From CAVYGM01 sp963768025 (GTDB lineage Bacteria; Bacteroidota; Bacteroidia; Cytophagales; Spirosomataceae), in NCBI GenBank assembly GCA_963768025.1, contig CAVYGM010000030.1, forward strand, positions 19,533 through 83,532: 64,000 bases of DNA, read 5' to 3'. Both the position numbers and the translations under genes were made by a program. Below, one piece after another: positions 59,801 through 64,000 of this stretch. Position 1 is the stretch's first letter; each line of letters begins with the position of its first letter. Below the pieces are notes generated by a model, which was not told where the DNA came from, searched no databases, and saw nothing but the letters and a program-made list of their open reading frames with translations.

Positions 59801-62800
59801 ACCAGCGTATAGGTAATGGGGGCACCGGCGGTATAGGTTGTGCTACCATCCGTTTTGGTAATTACCAGATCGGCCACCGGGGAGGCGGTATCCAAGTCGG
59901 TAGCTGAGTTGTTGGCCGGATTGTTATCGGTAGTACCCGGCGGCGCGGTTATGGTTGCTGTGTTGGAAAGGTTACCCGTGGCGGATGGAGACGCCGTTCC
60001 TGTGACAAGGAACGTTACCGAATTGCCAGCGCCAGCGGCCACGCTGACGGTAGCCGCCAGGCTGTTGCCGTTTCCGGTGGCACCACTGCTAATGGATGCG
60101 GTGCCGGAGGTAGAAGAGGTCCAGCTCACTCCTGTGAGGTTGGCGGGAAGAAGGTCGCTCACGGAAGCGCCAACTACGTTGCTGGGGCCATTGTTCGTGA
60201 CTACCAGGGTATAGGTAATAGGATTGCCGGGGGTGTAGGTAGCACTGCCATCGGTTTTGGTGATGGCCAGGTCGGCAATCGGAGCAGGCGTATCCGTATC
60301 GGTGGCAGAGTTGTTGGCCGTATTGTTATCAGTAGTACCGGAGGGTGGGGACACGGAAGCCGTATTTATCAGATTACCGGTAACGCTGGAAGGTACCGCT
60401 ACATTAACGGTATAGGTAATGGTGCCCCCCACGGGTACACTCACCGTTTGACTAATGTTGCCACTACCCGAAGCTGTCCCCGTGGCTCCACCGGAGAATA
60501 CGGCCGACCAACTACTGATGGTAGTCCCCGTCGGGGCGGTGTCGGTCACCAGGGCACCCGTCGCGTTGCTGGGGCCGGTGTTGTTCACTACGAGGGTATA
60601 GGCTACCGTAATTCCTGGTGTGAAGGTGGTAGAGTTGTCAGTTTTGGTGATGCTCAAATCCGCAACAGGGGCAGAAGTATCCGTGTCGGTGGCAGAGTTG
60701 TTTCCCGTATTGTTGTCAGTGGTACCAGCTGGCGGGGAAATGGTAGCCGTATTTACCAGATTGCCGGTAAAACTGGCGGGCACGGCCACATTGACGCTAT
60801 AGGTGATGCTGCCGCCCACGGGTACGCTTACGGTCTGGCTGATGTTGCCGTTGCCGGAAGCCGTGCCCGATGCACCCCCGGAAAACGCGGCCGTCCAGCT
60901 GGCGATGGCCGTTCCGGCGGGAGCCGTGTCAGTCACCAACGCCCCCGTCGCAGTACTAGGCCCCGTATTACTTACCACAAGCGTGTACACCGCCGTGCTG
61001 CCGGGGGTATAGGTTGTAGCCCCGTTGGTTTTGGTGATGCTCAAATCCGCAATGGGGGCAGCCGTGTCGGTATCGGTGGCCGTATTGTTGGCGGTGTTGC
61101 TATCGGTGGTTCCGGCCGGGGGAGCTACGGTAGCCGTATTGGTCAGATTGCCAGTGAAGCCAGCGGGTACCGCCACACTGACGGTATAGGTGATGGTTCC
61201 ACCCACGGGCACACTCACGGTCTGGCTGATGTTTCCGCTGCCCGAAGCCGAACCCGAGGCCCCGCCAGCGAACGCGGCCGACCAACTGGTTAGAGTGGTT
61301 CCAGCGGGCGCGTTGTCGGTCACCAGGGCTCCCGTGGCATCGCTGGGACCGGAATTGCCAACTACGATGGTGTACACGACCGAATTGCCAGGGGTATAGG
61401 TAGTACTCCCGTCCGTTTTGGTAATGCTCAGGTTGGCGATGGGGGCCGAGGTATCGGTGTCGGTGGCCGTATTATTGGCCGCGTTGTTATCGGTGGTCCC
61501 GGCTGGGGGGGCTACGGTAGCCGTATTCACCAGATTGCCGGTGAAGCCAGCGGGTACCGCTACAATGACGGTGTAGGTGATCGTTCCTCCCGCGGGTGCG
61601 GTCACGGTCTGGCTGATGTTGCCGTTCCCGGAAGCCGTGCCCGAGGCACCCCCGGCAAACGCGGCCGTCCAGCTGGTGATAGTAGTGCCGGCTGGTGCGG
61701 TATCGGTCACCAGGGCCCCTACCGCGCTACTCGGCCCGGTGTTAGTCACCACCACCGTGTAGGTAACGGGGTTGCCGGCTGTGTAGGTGGTGCTGTTGTC
61801 GGTTTTGGTAATGCTCAGGTCGGACGTTGGACTCAGCGAGTTGTTGTCCGTGGCTGAGTTGTTACCCGCGGCAGGGTCGGTTGTACCCGCGGGTGGGGTT
61901 ACCGTGACCGTATTGCTGAGCGTGCCGGTGGCCGTTGGGTTAATACTACCGGTTACCGTGAATGTCACGGAGTTGGCTAACCCGGCGTTGATGTTCACCG
62001 TCGCCCCCAGGTTGTTGCCGCTGCCAGTGGCTCCGGTGGTAACGCTGGCCGTACCCGAAGTGGTGGAGGTCCAGCTTGGGTTGGTGATACTCGCAGGAAT
62101 CGCGTCGGAAACCGTAGCTCCGGTCACATTGCTGGGGCCAGTGTTGGTTACTACGATGGTGTAGGTGATGGAGTTACCAGGCACTGAGGTGCTGGCCCCA
62201 TCGGTTTTAGTGACCGCCAGGTCAGCCACTGGTACCGGCGTTGGGGTACTGGTAGCCGTATTGTTTCCAGGCGTCGGATCATTTTGAGCACCGGATACCG
62301 TAGCGGTATTCGCGTACGATCCCGTTGGTCTGACGGTGGCCGTTAGTTGCAAAGTGGCGGTTCCGTTGACCGCTAGGTTGCCGATGGTCCATACGCCGGT
62401 ACCACTCGCATAGGCGCCCGAGCCGTTGTCCGACACATAGGTATACCCTGCCGGCAACAGATCATTTACCACTACGCCCGTTGCTGGTGCCGGACCAATG
62501 TTAACGACATTCAGCGAAAACGTAACATTTGCCCCCACACTGGGGGTGCTGTTATTCACTGTTTTTGTGATGGCCAAATCAGCATTACAGGGTTGAATCG
62601 AAACGGTGAAGGCCGTAGTGGGACTGTAACAATTATTGGCAGCGTCCTCAAAGGCAGCATAATAGGTGCCGGCTCCAACACTCGCAGGGTTTGGTACCTT
62701 GTTGGCACTCGTAGCGGTAGGACCCGTATGCCAGGTCAAAGTCGCTCCCGACGGTACATTATTCACCCCGGACTGGGTTGTCAGATTTACGGTGGTTGCC

Positions 62801-64000
62801 GGGCAAATGTTAAAAAGGGTGGTCCCTCCGCCCCTGGGTGTGACCACGGCGAAGGCATTGTTGTTGTTTTGATTCGGATCCGAAAGGCTGCTGGCAATTG
62901 AAGCAATGTTGGTATAAAGTCCCGTGGCTCTCACGGTGGCCACGATGGTCAGGGTAGGGGTTACCCCCACCGCCAAACTACCCACATTCCAGTTGGGGGC
63001 TGTCCAGGTACCTGCCGATGGGGTGGCCGATACCAGGGTATACCCAGAGGGGAGTACGTCCGTAACCACCACACCCGGCGCCGTGGAAGGGCCAAGGTTC
63101 TGGGCCGTCACGGTGAAAGTCACATTGCCTCCTACCGTAGGGGTAGCCGTGTTGACCGTTTTGAAAATGGTCAGATCCGGGCAACCCAATGCGCCAGTGG
63201 TAACCACATCTTTTTCCTGGCCCCAGCCCCAGGTGTTGATCGTGCGGCTGTTCCCAAAGTCGTCACACTGAAGACTGTTGACATCATTGGAATTTACAGC
63301 AGGTGCCGGAATTATTTGAGAGGGGTTGCCATTGCCATTCCAGGCGTGAGCGGGGGAGGCACTGCCAATGAGCGAATTGTTTATTCCCGCGCCGGTGAGG
63401 TTATTCTGGTTGTCACCAGTTGCGGCACAGGTAGTGCCCAAATTGGTAAGCTGACTATCATCCCAGTAGAGTCGAGGGGATGGCAGACCGGTTGGAAAGA
63501 TAGTCGATATCGAAAGACCGTTTTTGTTTAATTCTCCATCATAGACGGGTACATTAAAACGCCCCCTGAGGTAGGTCAGTTTAAGATTGAGGGGGACGTT
63601 GTTGGCGATAAGTTGCCCCAATCCGTTTCTGCCGTCCCAGGAGAGTACGTTGTTTCCTGCTGACAAATCATAATCCTCCAGGATACGGTCGCTCGTGCCA
63701 ACCTGATAGCCGGCCGTACCATTCAGGTCGAAAAGTATGCGGACATCCCCGGCCGCCGGAATACTAAAATTAATGTTGTAAGGAGGAGCACACCCCTCAA
63801 ACAAGGGGGAGGCGAAGGTGGGGTTGCCTGGATCCGTGGCGACAGGGTATATCGTGGGGTCAGGGTTACTTAAAAACACCAGGTAACCTCCCGGAAGCGG
63901 GGGTGTCGTAAGGTCGTTGATTGATCTGCGGTCCGCAAAGCGATCCCCTGAGTTTCTAACACCGTAGCTATTGACAGCTACATTGAAGGCGATTGGCTGG
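53811..64000 (-). CDS. Second giant DUF11-repeat surface protein, 5'-truncated and frameshifted
   Basis: Read from the right edge, the frame is open (its N-terminus lies outside). Visible parts: a domain with a FlgD-like segment (GTSDRILEDYDLSAGNNVLSWDGRNGLGQ region), a first DUF11, one Ig-like insert (FNICPATTVNLTTQSG), then 21 more DUF11 domains, many of the B kind, and a C-terminal block nearly identical to that of the other giant protein. The frame breaks near 57095: removing one base from GCAATGG gives the expected TTITAWTAVFAGG, joining 2292 and 1073 residues. The total would exceed 3300 residues. The two proteins are tandem paralogues, probably long surface stalks. Confidence 0.82.

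Noticed and set aside
60448..61293. Long plus-strand frame of 281 codons
   Set aside because: Antisense shadow of the DUF11 repeats, with Gly/Arg-rich low-complexity content.

Overview
The window reads as chromosome of a Bacteroidota bacterium, most likely Cytophagales (Spirosoma/Dyadobacter-like). Support: a SusC/SusD pair, an FG-GAP/ASPIC-UnbV lipoprotein, DUF1080 proteins, lamin-tail and DUF11 surface proteins, an orphan LytTR regulator, and start sites without strong Shine-Dalgarno sequences. No rRNA, tRNA or CRISPR array was recognised. The taxon is inferred from gene content only.

Layout. 1-2.4 kb: 3' end of a lamin-tail surface protein and an HD-domain protein. 2.4-11.1 kb (minus strand): a nutrient-uptake locus, susC then susD then a very large FG-GAP lipoprotein. 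11.7-17.3 kb: housekeeping genes (pgeF, a membrane-anchored EEP-family protein, a metallophosphoesterase, an FGGY sugar kinase, a small cytochrome c). 17.5-24 kb: a DJ-1/PfpI protein, clpB, an esterase, pheS and a LytTR regulator. 24.3-27.2 kb: an L-fucose/L-rhamnose type operon of mutarotase, UxaA-family dehydratase and lactonase. 27.2-35.3 kb: an AT-richer accessory island with decayed genes (tyrosine recombinase, DUF2200 copy, membrane protein), an attC-like inverted repeat, a large subtilase without a signal peptide, and an MNT-HEPN pair. 35.4-45.5 kb: DUF3500, three DUF1080 proteins, an enoyl-CoA hydratase, an LEA-like repeat protein, a coiled-coil lipoprotein, and a beta-propeller/cytochrome c fusion. 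45.7-64 kb: two tandem giant surface proteins of DUF11 repeats, the second running off the window.

How the genes work together. The susCD locus imports an unknown glycan or oligomer, with the FG-GAP lipoprotein as a probable surface partner. The fucose-type genes supply mutarotation, lactone hydrolysis and dehydration, but the dehydrogenase, aldolase and transporter are not here. The DUF1080 proteins beside a secreted redox propeller with its own cytochrome c domain suggest periplasmic 3-keto-glycoside chemistry; this is an inference. The giant DUF11 proteins are probably adhesive stalks. They share an almost identical 3' block, and one is built from a four-domain higher-order repeat.

Quality warning. 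Several conserved genes carry one-base frameshifts: susC, clpB (six within about 375 bases), pheS, the UxaA-family gene and the second giant gene. pheS is essential, and undoing the proposed indels restores normal family lengths. I therefore read these as probable sequence errors, except in the accessory island, where real decay is also visible.
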